Source: Clostridiales bacterium UBA6386 (lineage in GTDB: Bacteria; Bacillota; Clostridia; Oscillospirales; Oscillospiraceae). Taken from it: a stretch of 18,376 nucleotides of DNA. A program made the translations under genes and the position numbers. This document shows positions 1 through 6,084 of this stretch, piece after piece (within the stretch, counting starts at the first letter, position 1; each line of letters starts with the position of its first letter). The notes under the pieces are model-generated. The model saw nothing but the letters and a program-made list of their open reading frames with translations. It was not told the origin of the DNA and did no database searches. The stretch covers positions 1 through 18,376 of the forward strand of contig DJQM01000028.1 in NCBI GenBank assembly GCA_002437585.1, in the 5' to 3' direction.

Positions 1-641
1 AGTCCCCCACGGACATGGGCGTGAACATGGCGGGCAGCTGCATTGTGGACGACGGGGCGGTGTGCCAGGCCTCCCGTCAGGAGATCATCCGCCGGTACTA
101 CGAAGCTTTGTGTGACCAGAAGAAGGGGCAGAAGGTGGACGACGCGCTGCGGAAGCTGGATCTTCTCATGAAGAAGGCCGGGGTCTCCCCTGCCGACCGG
201 CGTGTGGTGGCTCCCGCCCTGAAGCGAGCCGAGGCAACCGGTGCGCCCGCCGCCGCCATGGAGCTGCCCGACGGCACCATCGTCACCGGAAAGACCTCCG
301 CCCTGCTGGGTGCTTCCTCCGCGCTGCTACTGAACGCCCTGAAGGCTCTTGGCGGGATGCACAGCGACCTGCACCTGATCTCCCCCGCCGCTCTGGATCC
401 CATTCAGCACTTAAAGGTAGCCCACCTGGGCAACCGGAACCCCAGGCTCCACACCGACGAGACCCTGATCGCCCTGTCCATCAGTGCCGCCACCAATCCT
501 ATGGCGGAGCGAGCCATGGAGCAGCTGGACAAGCTCCGGGGCTGCGAGGTTCATTCCTCGGTGATCCTGTCCCCGGTGGACGAGCGCACCTTCCGCCGAC
601 TGGGGGTAAACCTGACCTGCGAACCGCAGTATAAGGGTTGA
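1..641 (+). CDS. DUF1846 (UPF0371) family protein, C-terminal part
   Basis: The reading frame is already open at the left edge (frame starting at base 3) and ends with TGA at 639-641, so about 212 residues of a protein normally near 500 residues are seen. Recognisable family stretches are DMGVNMAG at the start, a middle ELPDGTIVTGKTS segment, and a C-terminal block containing HLGNRNPRLHTDETLIALS and ending NLTCEPQY. These are typical of DUF1846/UPF0371 proteins, found widely in Firmicutes and Actinobacteria. The family has structures but, as far as I know, no firmly assigned reaction. An internal ATG at 15-17 could be mistaken for a start, but family motifs continue upstream of it. The gene ends just before a hairpin terminator shared with a convergent regulator gene. 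The family call is confident; the function is unknown. Confidence 0.88.
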   Translation, partial: SPTDMGVNMAGSCIVDDGAVCQASRQEIIRRYYEALCDQKKGQKVDDALRKLDLLMKKAGVSPADRRVVAPALKRAEATGAPAAAMELPDGTIVTGKTSALLGASSALLLNALKALGGMHSDLHLISPAALDPIQHLKVAHLGNRNPRLHTDETLIALSISAATNPMAERAMEQLDKLRGCEVHSSVILSPVDERTFRRLGVNLTCEPQYKG

Positions 642-653
642 ATGTAATATGGT

Positions 654-683
654 AAGGCGCGGTGCGATGCACCGCGCCTTTTT
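654..683 (+). terminator. Rho-independent terminator after the DUF1846 gene
   Basis: A perfect 10-bp stem (GGCGCGGTGC at 656-665, GCACCGCGCC at 669-678) closes a 3-base loop and is followed by five T at 679-683. The AA at 654-655 can extend the stem. It lies between two convergent genes and overlaps the stop codon of the minus-strand regulator. The T tract favours termination of plus-strand transcripts. Confidence 0.9.
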
Positions 684-1389
684 ACAGTACCGTCATCATG
701 TTATACATCTTCATCAGCCGGATGTCCTCTTTCATAACCTTCAGCTTCTGAACCAGGGCATCGTCCATGGGAAGCCGCTTTTTGGAGAACAGCATTTTGA
801 TGGCCACGGGCATCATAGGCCGGACAGACAGGCCGGTGAACAGCCCCCAGATGGTGTCCTGGGTGGTCTGGGTGGCCAGAATCTGACAGAAGGCGCGCTC
901 CATGGGGGTATCCTGGCTGGTCAGGGTAATGTTGGTAATGGCGTCGTAGTGCTCCATATAGCCCCAGCAGGCGGTACCGCAGTTCTGGTAGCTGTCGAAA
1001 TCCGTGAAGTTCATGTACATCATAATTTTGTACCGGTGATCCTCAGAAAGAAGCAGAATCTCAAACACCGCCGGGACGATCCGGTGTACCCGGCCGTCAT
1101 AATAATAGCCGTAGAATTGGGTCAGGCCGCTGAAGAAATTGGTCTGGACGCCGGGGGTCTGGATGGGCACCCGGTCGGGAGTGCAGTAGAGAAGCTGCTC
1201 CACATGAATGCCCAAAGCCCGGGAAATATCGTAAAGTGTCTCAATATCCAGAACAATTTCCCCGGTTTCGTATTTGGATAGGGTAGACTTGTTTTTGCAG
1301 AGAATTTTAGACATTTCCTCCAGGGTCATGTGCCGGGATTTCCGGAACGCCCGGATGCGTTTTCCGATCTCGTGACTGATCTGTGCCAT
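682..1389 (-). CDS. XRE-family HTH transcriptional regulator with C-terminal sensor-like domain
   Basis: A 235-residue protein. Residues about 7-62 form a Cro/CI-type helix-turn-helix: a TLEEMSKILCKNKSTLSKYE stretch followed by a DIETLYDISRALGI helix. The remaining ~165 residues (with FFSGLTQFYGYYYDGRVHR near the start) form a domain I cannot name; it may sense a ligand or mediate oligomerisation. The ATG at 1387-1389 is chosen because GGAGGG lies 5 bases upstream. A longer in-frame start at 1416 would add nine residues but has no ribosome binding site. The gene is divergent from brnQ. A good promoter (TAGACA-17-TAAGAT) and a perfect inverted repeat lie between the two, so control of brnQ and of itself is likely but inferred. 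Confidence 0.85.
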   Translation of the reverse strand: MAQISHEIGKRIRAFRKSRHMTLEEMSKILCKNKSTLSKYETGEIVLDIETLYDISRALGIHVEQLLYCTPDRVPIQTPGVQTNFFSGLTQFYGYYYDGRVHRIVPAVFEILLLSEDHRYKIMMYMNFTDFDSYQNCGTACWGYMEHYDAITNITLTSQDTPMERAFCQILATQTTQDTIWGLFTGLSVRPMMPVAIKMLFSKKRLPMDDALVQKLKVMKEDIRLMKMYNMMTVL

Positions 1390-1460
1390 AGGCTCCCTCC
1401 AAAAGTTTCCTAACAATCAACTTTTCATCTAATTCCGCCGGTTTTCAGACCGCTTTTTTT

Positions 1461-1489
1461 ATCTTACCACATTTTCTTTCGTTTGTCTA
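1461..1489 (-). promoter_or_regulatory. Predicted sigma-A promoter of the XRE regulator
   Basis: Read on the minus strand, -35 TAGACA (1484-1489), a 17-base spacer and -10 TAAGAT (1461-1466) match the housekeeping consensus. The predicted transcript start is about 65 bases upstream of the regulator's start codon. Confidence 0.65.
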
Positions 1490-1494
1490 TTGTC

Positions 1495-1522
1495 GAGAAA
1501 CTTTTTATCTTGAAAGTTTCTC
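1495..1522. promoter_or_regulatory. Perfect 10-bp inverted repeat, candidate operator
   Basis: GAGAAACTTT (1495-1504) is mirrored exactly by AAAGTTTCTC (1513-1522) around an 8-base AT-rich spacer. It sits just upstream of the -35 elements of both divergent promoters (1484-1489 minus, 1543-1548 plus). Part of the motif, CTCCAAAAG next to GTTTC or AAACTC, recurs at about 1397-1410 and 1521-1534. The obvious candidate binder is the adjacent XRE regulator; this is inference. Confidence 0.6.
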
Positions 1523-1542
1523 CAAAAGAAACTCAGCCTGAT

Positions 1543-1571
1543 TTGCAAATTTTCCTCCCGTCCGGTAAGAT
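1543..1571 (+). promoter_or_regulatory. Predicted sigma-A promoter of brnQ
   Basis: -35 TTGCAA (1543-1548), 17-base spacer and -10 TAAGAT (1566-1571) lie 30 bases before the brnQ start codon. The -10 hexamer is identical to that of the divergent regulator promoter. Confidence 0.7.
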
Positions 1572-1601
1572 AGCACTCAAATAGGATTGGAGGGGTTTCC
1601 T

Positions 1602-2948
1602 ATGAAGCGGAATTTGACACGGAAAGAAACCATTGTGATCACCAGTATGCTGTTCGGCATGTTTTTCGGAGCCGGAAACCTGATTTTCCCGGCCATGGTG
1701 GGCGTAAGCGCGGGAAGCAATATGTGGAGCGCCTTCGCGGGCGTCTTCATCACCGCCGTGGGCATTCCCATGCTGGCCGTGGTCGGCCTGGGTCTCAGCC
1801 GCAGCGAGGGCGTGGTGGAGCTTGCGAACCGGGTCTCTCCGGGCTACAGCCGGTTCTTCTGCACCCTGCTGTACCTGACCATCGGGCCGCTGTTCGCCAT
1901 TCCCCGGTGCGCCAGCACCTCCTTCTCCGTAGGCGCGGTGAATCTGCTGCCTCAGAACGGGGAGCGGCTGTATCTGGCTCTGTTCTCCCTGGTTTTCTTC
2001 GCCGTGGTGCTGTATTTCTCCCTGAAGCCCGGCGGAATCATGACCTGGATCGGAAAATGGCTGAATCCGGTGTTTCTGGTATTTCTGGCGGTGCTGGTCA
2101 TTGCCGCCCTGGCAAAGCCCATCAGCTCCATTTCCGCGGTAACTCCCGCGCAGAGCTACGCTTCCTCCGGTGTCGCCTTCTTCCGGGGCTTCCTGGAGGG
2201 CTACAACACCCTGGACGCTCTGGCCGGGCTGGCCTTCGGCATTGTGGTCATTGACGTTGTCCGGGAAAGCGGCATTTCCCAGCCCCAGCGGGTGGCCGTA
2301 AACACCGCCAAGGCAGGCGTTTTCAGCTGCCTGTTCATGGGGCTCATTTACCTGTTCATCACCCTGGTCTGCGCCCAGAGCGCACCCATCTGCGCCGGTG
2401 CGGATAACGGCGGCACCGTGCTGGGCACCATCGCGAACCACTATTTCCGTTCCGCCGGCTCGGTGCTCATGACCCTGATTGTCACCTTCGCCTGCCTGAA
2501 GACCGCCATTGGTCTTGTGACAAGCTGCTCCAAGGCCTTTGTGGACATGTACCCCAAGGGGCCTGGCTACACCGTCTGGGCGGTGGTGTTCAGCCTGGTG
2601 TCCTTCGGCATTGCCAATTTCGGCCTGACCACCATCGTGTCCTGGTGCGTGCCGGTGCTGATGTTCCTGTACCCTCTGGCCATTACCCTGATTCTGCTGT
2701 CCCTGTCCGGAAAGTTTATCGGCACCAATCAGACCATTTACCGCACAACCACCGCCTTCACTCTGATCGCCGCGGTGTTCGACATGATCGGTACCATTTC
2801 CGGCATGGTGCCGGGAAGTCAGGTGCTGGCCGGGCTGAAGGCCTTTGCCGGGAATATCCTTCCCCTGTACGACCTGGGTCTGGGCTGGATTCTCCCTGCT
2901 GCCATCGGCTTCCTGGTTGGTCTCTGGCGGGCAAAGAGAAAAGCGTAA
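1602..2948 (+). CDS. brnQ: Branched-chain amino acid carrier BrnQ (LIVCS family)
   Basis: A 448-residue, highly hydrophobic protein of normal family length, expected to have about 12 membrane helices. The N-terminal signature MLFGMFFGAGNLIFPAMVG and the following PMLAVVGLGLSRSEGVVELA region are characteristic of BrnQ/LIV-II carriers, which import leucine, isoleucine and valine with sodium or protons. The ATG at 1602 is preceded by GGAGGGG at 1589-1595. An in-frame TTG at 1587 overlaps the ribosome binding site and is unlikely. The gene is monocistronic, with its own promoter and a strong terminator. It is divergent from an XRE regulator that probably controls it. Which branched-chain amino acid is preferred cannot be told from sequence. 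Confidence 0.93.
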   Translation: MKRNLTRKETIVITSMLFGMFFGAGNLIFPAMVGVSAGSNMWSAFAGVFITAVGIPMLAVVGLGLSRSEGVVELANRVSPGYSRFFCTLLYLTIGPLFAIPRCASTSFSVGAVNLLPQNGERLYLALFSLVFFAVVLYFSLKPGGIMTWIGKWLNPVFLVFLAVLVIAALAKPISSISAVTPAQSYASSGVAFFRGFLEGYNTLDALAGLAFGIVVIDVVRESGISQPQRVAVNTAKAGVFSCLFMGLIYLFITLVCAQSAPICAGADNGGTVLGTIANHYFRSAGSVLMTLIVTFACLKTAIGLVTSCSKAFVDMYPKGPGYTVWAVVFSLVSFGIANFGLTTIVSWCVPVLMFLYPLAITLILLSLSGKFIGTNQTIYRTTTAFTLIAAVFDMIGTISGMVPGSQVLAGLKAFAGNILPLYDLGLGWILPAAIGFLVGLWRAKRKA

Positions 2949-2957
2949 AAACCTTTG

Positions 2958-2994
2958 AATGTCCTTGCGGATCGGCTCCGCAAGGACATTTTTT
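2958..2994 (+). terminator. Rho-independent terminator after brnQ
   Basis: A perfect 13-bp stem (ATGTCCTTGCGGA at 2959-2971 with TCCGCAAGGACAT at 2977-2989) around a 5-base loop, followed by T at 2990-2994. Confidence 0.93.
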
Positions 2995-3087
2995 GCACCT
3001 TTTGGGTCATATTTCCCGATTTTCGTATTTTCATATTTCTTTTTTGAATGCCATTTGCACAAACTTTCTTGGCTTGTATGCTTTTTC

Positions 3088-3116
3088 TTGATAAATTGGC
3101 ACTATCTGGGTATAAT
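3088..3116 (+). promoter_or_regulatory. Predicted sigma-A promoter of the diguanylate cyclase gene
   Basis: -35 TTGATA (3088-3093), exactly 17 bases, and a perfect -10 TATAAT (3111-3116). The transcript would begin near 3123 and carry a leader of about 60 bases. This places the true start codon at 3184 rather than at upstream in-frame codons. Confidence 0.8.
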
Positions 3117-3183
3117 CCTATTAAAATGCTATGGATTCGATGCCGATTTCTGGCAAAAGCCTCGCAATCCGTCAAGGACGCAA

Positions 3184-4350
3184 ATGGATTACTATACCTC
3201 TGTCATTTTCATTTTACTTCTGGCACTGCTGGTGCTTTCAATCCTGATTTCCGAGAACAGCCGGATTTCCCTGCGGAAAAAGCGGCTGTTCATCGGCGCA
3301 AACCTGCTCATTGCCCTATCGGCCATGGCCGAGTGCGTGGGCGTTCATCTGAACGGAAACCCGGGCTTTCCCAAGTGGCTGCTTGCCGCCGTGAAGGCTC
3401 TGGACTACACCCTGACTCCCATGACCGGCGGCGTGTTCATTGCCCTAATGGAAAAGCCCAAGGACAAGAATCACCTTCTTGCCTGCCTGCTGCTGGGCAA
3501 TGCCGCTATGCAGGCAGTGTCCGCCCCCTTCGGCTGGATGGTGATCATTGATGACGACCACTGCTATTCTCACGGGCCGCTGTACCCCCTCTACATCGTC
3601 TTCTACTGCCTGACCATCCTTCTGCTGGCGGTCCAGATGGCTTCCTACGGCAAGTCCTTCCGGCGGCAGAACCGGATGTCTCTCTATGCAACCATCGGTC
3701 TGGTGCTCACCGGCATTGCCATTCAGGAGGTGCTGGGCAACGGACGGCGAGTCGCCTATCTGGCGCTGACCCTGGGTGCCGCCTTCCTGTACATTCACTA
3801 CTGCGAGTTCTCCCAGCTGAAGCTGGGTGAAAAGCTGACCGAGCAGCAGAAAAAGCTGGCCATCGATCCGCTGACCGGCTCACTCAGCCGGTTTGCCTAC
3901 ATGGATGCCCTAACGGCTCTGGAGAACCATGTGCCGGAAAATCTGGCGGTTTTCCTGGTGGATGTGAACGGCCTGAAGGCTGTCAACGATGCCATCGGCC
4001 ACGATGCCGGCGACGAGCTGATCTGCGGAACCGCCCGATGCGTGGAAAACACCCTGGGGCGTGACGGTCAGACCTTCCGCATTGGCGGCGACGAATTTGT
4101 GGTGCTCACGGATATGACCCAGGCTCAGGCGGAGGCGGCACTGGCCGCCCTGAAGCGGGAGGCCGAGAGCTGGTCGGGAGAAAAGGTGTCAGACCTCAGC
4201 GTGTCCGCCGGGTACGCCCTGGCTCAGACCCATCCGGGGCAGTCCGTAGAGGCTCTGGTCAACGAGGCCGATCAGGCCATGTATGCCCAGAAGCAGGACT
4301 ACTATCTGCACTTTGGGCGGGATCGCAGAAGGTGCCGTGACGGGAAATAA
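3184..4350 (+). CDS. Membrane-anchored GGDEF diguanylate cyclase
   Basis: A 388-residue protein. About the first 220 residues contain several hydrophobic segments, probably six or seven membrane helices, with no PAS or other named sensor seen. The C-terminal ~160 residues are a GGDEF domain: DPLTGSLSRFAYMD at its start, a DVNGLKAVND metal/substrate loop, and an intact GGDEF at residues 301-305. This domain makes cyclic di-GMP from two GTP. The RxxD product-inhibition site expected five residues before GGDEF is absent. The ATG at 3184 has AAGGA upstream and lies about 60 bases after a strong promoter; the longer open frame back to 2959 would run through the promoter and the brnQ terminator. 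No EAL domain is attached. The gene stands alone between two terminators. Confidence 0.9.
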   Translation: MDYYTSVIFILLLALLVLSILISENSRISLRKKRLFIGANLLIALSAMAECVGVHLNGNPGFPKWLLAAVKALDYTLTPMTGGVFIALMEKPKDKNHLLACLLLGNAAMQAVSAPFGWMVIIDDDHCYSHGPLYPLYIVFYCLTILLLAVQMASYGKSFRRQNRMSLYATIGLVLTGIAIQEVLGNGRRVAYLALTLGAAFLYIHYCEFSQLKLGEKLTEQQKKLAIDPLTGSLSRFAYMDALTALENHVPENLAVFLVDVNGLKAVNDAIGHDAGDELICGTARCVENTLGRDGQTFRIGGDEFVVLTDMTQAQAEAALAALKREAESWSGEKVSDLSVSAGYALAQTHPGQSVEALVNEADQAMYAQKQDYYLHFGRDRRRCRDGK

Positions 4351-4357
4351 AACCAGC

Positions 4358-4396
4358 CGCGGCCGCCGCAAAGCTTTGCGGCGGCCGCGATTTTTT
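4358..4396 (+). terminator. Strong terminator after the diguanylate cyclase
   Basis: A perfect 32-base palindrome (arms 4358-4373 and 4374-4389, very GC-rich and centred on AAAGCTTT) followed by ATTTTTT at 4390-4396. It overlaps the stop codon of the convergent HTH gene. On the opposite strand the stem is followed, after a short gap, by TTTTATTT, so it may act in both directions. Confidence 0.92.
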
Positions 4397-4613
4397 AATG
4401 CTTCTTTTCTTCATCCTCCGGTACATACTCCATGATTTCACCCACGGAACACTGTAAAATCCGGCAGAAGACCTCGATGGTATGGGTGCTGACACTTTCG
4501 TTGCGCTTCAGCCGGGTGAGCTGGCCGGGACTGATGTGATAGTCCCGGATCAGGGCGTATTGGCTGATGCCCTTCTCCTTCATTACTTTCCACAAATTAT
4601 CATAGAACATCAT
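4395..4613 (-). CDS. Small XRE/Cro-type HTH regulator
   Basis: A 72-residue single-domain DNA-binding protein. The helix-turn-helix is visible at residues about 14-37 (GISQYALIRDYHISPGQLTR), followed by a helix with HTIEVFCRILQCSVGEIMEYV, which is typical of short Cro/CI-like proteins of Firmicutes. Two adjacent ATG codons (4611-4613 and 4608-4610) could serve as start; the ribosome binding site is weak. It begins only 3 bases after the stop of the RHH gene upstream, so the two are almost certainly co-transcribed and possibly translationally coupled. The low-complexity acidic tail (PEDEEKKH) is short. No target is known; the palindromic promoter region upstream of the pair is a candidate. Confidence 0.8.
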   Translation of the reverse strand: MMFYDNLWKVMKEKGISQYALIRDYHISPGQLTRLKRNESVSTHTIEVFCRILQCSVGEIMEYVPEDEEKKH

Positions 4614-4616
4614 ACT

Positions 4617-4802
4617 TCAAGAATGCTCCGGTGCTTCCGGCTCATCCATATTGGACAGAGCGTAGCAGATCATCTGATTCAGCAGCTCATTGCGGCTAAT
4701 ACCGACAGCAGCGGCCTTTTGATCAATATCCGCCAGCACGTCGGTGTCAATGCGCATGGAAATGACTTCCTTTTCCGGCTTTCTCGCAACAAATTTCGGC
4801 AT
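4617..4802 (-). CDS. Ribbon-helix-helix (CopG/Arc-like) DNA-binding protein
   Basis: A 61-residue protein with a classical ribbon-helix-helix pattern: a beta strand at about residues 12-18 (EVISMRI), helix 1 with DTDVLADIDQKAAAVG, then ISRNELLNQMICYAL as helix 2. Such proteins bind DNA as dimers through the strand pair and often repress their own promoter; many are antitoxins. AAGGATGG precedes the ATG. It is the first gene of a two-gene unit with the small HTH protein. The only nearby gene without a DNA-binding look is the divergent 66-residue protein. No recognised toxin fold is seen, so a toxin-antitoxin role is only a possibility. Confidence 0.82.
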   Translation of the reverse strand: MPKFVARKPEKEVISMRIDTDVLADIDQKAAAVGISRNELLNQMICYALSNMDEPEAPEHS

Positions 4803-4820
4803 ACCGTCACCATCCTTGTA

Positions 4821-4849
4821 TTGACTATTATATTCTAATTTGCTAGAAT
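4821..4849 (+). promoter_or_regulatory. Predicted promoter of the 66-aa protein, overlapping the divergent RHH promoter
   Basis: -35 TTGACT (4821-4826), 17 bases, then an extended -10 TGC-TAGAAT (hexamer 4844-4849) on the plus strand. On the minus strand a perfect TATAAT (4827-4832 reversed) lies inside the same interval and would serve the RHH/HTH unit, though its -35 is poor. The two promoters overlap, so polymerase or repressor binding at one would affect the other. Confidence 0.6.
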
Positions 4850-4890
4850 GTTATATATTCTATATTAGATGTCTAAAATCGAATATATTA
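4832..4890. promoter_or_regulatory. Two evenly spaced palindromes in the divergent promoter region
   Basis: The first palindrome is ATTCTA (4832-4837), 6 bases, TAGAAT (4844-4849), covering both -10 regions. The second is a 40-bp imperfect palindrome at 4851-4890. Its outer arms are TTATATATTC and GAATATATTA (one mismatch) and its inner arms TTAGA (4865-4869) and TCTAA (4872-4876), all sharing one centre. The two centres lie 30 bp apart, about three helical turns. This suits cooperative binding by the adjacent RHH dimer or HTH protein, which is inferred. Confidence 0.6.
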
Positions 4891-4903
4891 GGACGGCTAT
4901 CAT

Positions 4904-5104
4904 ATGAATTCGTATGAAATTACCTATGACAGAATTCTCGATTTGCAACGGGAGCTTATCTCTACCCTGGAAACACAGTCAGGTGAAACCGAAATATACC
5001 TGATTCACGCCCTTTCCGCCACATACCTCTTGCAGGATTACCTGGCGCAAAGAATTGCGGAGGTTGGCCCATCCCCGGAGGGTGAGGACTGGGAACTTCT
5101 TTAA
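4904..5104 (+). CDS. Hypothetical small protein (66 aa)
   Basis: A 66-residue acidic protein that I do not recognise. It looks all-helical and soluble: residues 7-24 are an amphipathic charged helix, residues 29-54 a more hydrophobic helix, and the tail is short and acidic (GEDWELL). The ATG at 4904 has AGGA at 4890-4893, ten bases upstream, which is acceptable but not strong. A good plus-strand promoter lies 55 bases upstream. The gene is divergent from the RHH/HTH pair and shares its palindromic control region, so it may be a target of those regulators. No terminator follows; the next gene has its own promoter. Coding status is supported by the promoter, start and open frame only. Confidence 0.6.
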   Translation: MNSYEITYDRILDLQRELISTLETQSGETEIYLIHALSATYLLQDYLAQRIAEVGPSPEGEDWELL

Positions 5105-5134
5105 CTTCACAAAATGACCGCTAAACAAAAAAGG

Positions 5135-5164
5135 TTGACATATATCACGATATCGTGATATACT
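5135..5164 (+). promoter_or_regulatory. Promoter with a 22-bp perfect palindrome as operator (DUF4160/DUF2442 unit)
   Basis: -35 TTGACA (5135-5140) and -10 TATACT (5159-5164) are separated by 18 bases. The spacer is filled by a perfect palindrome at 5141-5162, with half-site TATATCACGAT, that also covers most of the -10. Such placement is typical of a repressor site that blocks polymerase. The HTH-like C-terminal part of the second gene is a candidate for autorepression, which is inference. AAAGGAG at 5173-5178 then leads into the first gene. Confidence 0.75.
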
Positions 5165-5187
5165 AATGGTGAAAGGAGCGATGCCCA

Positions 5188-5442
5188 ATGCCTGTACTGT
5201 CCCGATTTTACGGAATCGTCATCCGAATGTATTTTTTGCAGAACGAACACAATCCGCCCCATATCCACGCCATTTACAACGACGATGTTGCCGCCATTGA
5301 TTTTATGACCGGAAAAGTTCTGGAGGGGCATCTGCCCAGCAAAGCCCTGGCCATGGTGCAGGAATGGATCGGGCTGAACCGAGACGCTCTGAAAACCATT
5401 TGGGAAACCCAGGAGTTCCGGAAGCTTCCCCCACTGGAATAA
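5188..5442 (+). CDS. DUF4160 domain protein
   Basis: An 84-residue protein filled by a DUF4160 domain. The N-terminal signature is MPVLSRFYGIVIRMYF, then a HNPPHIHA motif at about residues 25-32, an acidic stretch, and a C-terminal GHLPSKALAMVQEWIGLNRDAL helix. DUF4160 proteins are small, widespread in accessory regions, and nearly always paired with DUF2442 proteins, as here. They have been proposed as toxin-antitoxin-like pairs, but the activity is not established to my knowledge. The ATG at 5188 has AAAGGAG 9 bases upstream; a nearer ATG at 5181 is out of frame. The partner starts 11 bases after this stop. Confidence 0.9.
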   Translation: MPVLSRFYGIVIRMYFLQNEHNPPHIHAIYNDDVAAIDFMTGKVLEGHLPSKALAMVQEWIGLNRDALKTIWETQEFRKLPPLE

Positions 5443-5453
5443 GGAGGCGCAAT

Positions 5454-5888
5454 ATGTTCCACAAAGTCAAAAACGTGTCCCCTCTCCCGGATTTCAAGCT
5501 GAGTGTCCAGTTCTGCGAAGGGGTTACCAAGCTGTACGATGTAAAGCCCCTGTTTGAACGGCTTCCGGTGTTTGCCGGTCTCAAGGAACACCCGGAGATT
5601 TTTGGCGGCGTTTCCGTGGATGTCGGCGGCTATGGCATCGTGTGGGATGATGAACTGGATTTGTCCTGTGACGAGCTGTGGGAGCATGGCGTGACTGTGG
5701 ACACGCCCTTTGACGGGCTGATTGCCCTGAGTGACGCTACCAGGCTTTGGGGGCTGAATGAAAGCACCCTCCGCAAAGCCATTTCCTACGGCAAGCTTGT
5801 AAACGGAGTGGATGTCTGCAAGTTTGGCAAGCAGTGGGTCGTGTCCGCAAAGGCCATGACCCGGGAATATGGGGCGGCCACAAGATAA
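5454..5888 (+). CDS. DUF2442 protein with C-terminal HTH-like domain
   Basis: A 144-residue protein in two parts. Residues 1-85 are a DUF2442 domain (MFHKVKNVSPLPDFKLSVQF, then DVKPLFERLPVF and a GGYGIVWDDELDLSCDELWE block). Residues about 92-140 (LSDATRLWGLNESTLRKAIS, then KFGKQWVVSAKAM) look like a helix-turn-helix or excisionase-like DNA-binding module. The ATG at 5454 has AAGGAGG 6 bases upstream; the frame is open further upstream but overlaps the DUF4160 gene. With DUF4160 it forms a two-gene operon under a palindromic promoter. By analogy with toxin-antitoxin operons, the DNA-binding member would be the antitoxin or autoregulator; this is inference. Confidence 0.87.
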   Translation: MFHKVKNVSPLPDFKLSVQFCEGVTKLYDVKPLFERLPVFAGLKEHPEIFGGVSVDVGGYGIVWDDELDLSCDELWEHGVTVDTPFDGLIALSDATRLWGLNESTLRKAISYGKLVNGVDVCKFGKQWVVSAKAMTREYGAATR

Positions 5889-5889
5889 A

Positions 5890-5942
5890 TTCAGCAGTCG
5901 TAAGGCCGGAGGGGACGATACCCTCCGGCCTTTTCTGCTGAA
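5890..5942 (+). terminator. Nested hairpin terminator after the DUF4160/DUF2442 unit
   Basis: The inner stem AAGGCCGGAGGG (5902-5913) pairs perfectly with CCCTCCGGCCTT (5921-5932), followed by TTTT. An outer pair TTCAGCAG (5890-5897) and CTGCTGAA (5935-5942) could extend the structure, which is unusual for a simple terminator. Confidence 0.85.
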
Positions 5943-6004
5943 AAATATAGGTTTGGATAACCTTCCGGCGGCTCGCCTTTCCGTCTTTATTTCAGAAATA
6001 CCGG

Positions 6005-6033
6005 TTTACTTTCCCGATGATTCATGGTAAAAT
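6005..6033 (+). promoter_or_regulatory. Predicted promoter of the rml/GT61 operon
   Basis: -35 TTTACT (6005-6010), 17 bases and an extended -10 (TGG then TAAAAT at 6028-6033). The predicted start is about 45 bases before rmlA. No further promoter or terminator is seen until 11186, which supports one five-gene transcript. Confidence 0.65.
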
Positions 6034-6084
6034 GACACAATAAAAGGAAGGGTGCGGTTTCTCTTCCGGAAAAGGAGACTATCT

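Noticed and set aside
1533..3062. A 509-codon open frame antisense to brnQ.
   Set aside because: Its product is rich in Gly, His and Gln without domain features, and it mirrors the codon bias of brnQ on the other strand. It also crosses the brnQ terminator.
3152..3184. GGCAAA at 3152 and GGACGCAAA at 3176 in the diguanylate cyclase leader, resembling parts of a c-di-GMP-I (GEMM) riboswitch.
   Set aside because: The bases between do not form the P2 stem, the second motif runs into the start codon, and no P3 hairpin follows. It is likely a chance similarity.
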